64,000 nucleotides of DNA. It comes from Methanobacterium_B sp963703015. Lineage in GTDB: Archaea > Methanobacteriota > Methanobacteria > Methanobacteriales > Methanobacteriaceae. The position numbers were made by a program, and so were the translations under genes. The stretch covers positions 992,001 to 1,056,000 of the forward strand of contig OY969779.1 of assembly GCA_963703015.1 (NCBI GenBank). Direction: 5' to 3'. Positions 63,897 to 64,000 of the stretch are shown piece after piece (the stretch's first letter is position 1; every line of letters begins with the position of its first letter). Under the pieces are notes generated by a model that saw only the letters and a list, made by a program, of their open reading frames with translations, was not told where the DNA came from and did not search any database.

Positions 63897-64000
63897 TATG
63901 AACCTCCCAGTACACTAGCAAACTTTTCTATTCAATTTTTTTTTAGTAATCAGATGCTCTCATATACCTTATTAAGTTGAAGGTTGAATAGTTTTCTAGA

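Overview
The window reads as a low-GC chromosomal segment of a methanogenic archaeon of the order Methanobacteriales, probably Methanobacterium or a close relative; the genus is inferred. The indicators are archaeal information-processing genes (TFB, Gar1, aRF1, aIF5A, archaeal DnaG, XerA), a probable coenzyme F430 synthase, pyruvoyl-type arginine decarboxylase, split GMP synthase, and very long secreted beta-helix 'adhesin-like' proteins.

1-17 kb holds four adhesin-like surface proteins on the minus strand, the first cut by the window edge. They share a beta-helix entry motif (YVSPTGSD...GDGS..NPY), an N-W-W-G-S-N motif where the helix hands over to Ig-like domains, and glycosylation-rich Asn/Thr/Ser composition. 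17-28 kb holds a second surface system: two paralogous secreted beta-helix proteins, then a giant exported, membrane-anchored CobN-like chelatase, then a DUF2162 membrane protein, a MotA/TolQ/ExbB channel and a DUF2149 protein with an ExbD-like Asp-bearing transmembrane helix. This looks like an archaeal counterpart of bacterial Hmu-type (CobN-like plus ExbB) tetrapyrrole or metal uptake modules.

28.5-34.6 kb carries a fusion of a degenerate GTPase and a PII domain. Its promoter has an exact GGAA-N6-TTCC site, the operator pattern of the nitrogen repressor NrpR. It is divergent from an Fe-S L-serine ammonia-lyase. Then come an unrecognised secreted protein, a BioY-DUF1284 pair and a DUF523/DUF1722 protein. 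34.7-39.7 kb has XerA, a Lon-like AAA+ ATPase without a protease domain, DnaG, a stand-alone Toprim protein and a secreted chagasin-like inhibitor.

40.4-64 kb is mainly core metabolism and information processing: DUF211/RraA-like, a flippase-like protein, gar1-tfb, UMP kinase, aRF1, a GfcR-like regulator with a Gfo/Idh/MocA oxidoreductase and hemC, and the tight pdaD-IMPase-nadK-cfbE run. Next are aIF5A, agmatinase, ornithine cyclodeaminase, adenine deaminase, DUF447/DUF2124, the two GMP synthase subunits separated by a GT39-GtrA pair, and MsrB. PdaD and agmatinase together make putrescine, and aIF5A, the protein that is (deoxy)hypusinated, sits between them.

No tRNA, rRNA, CRISPR array or transposase was recognised by eye. 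The most interesting loci are the exported CobN/ExbB-like system with its surface proteins, and the GTPase-PII fusion under a putative NrpR operator.
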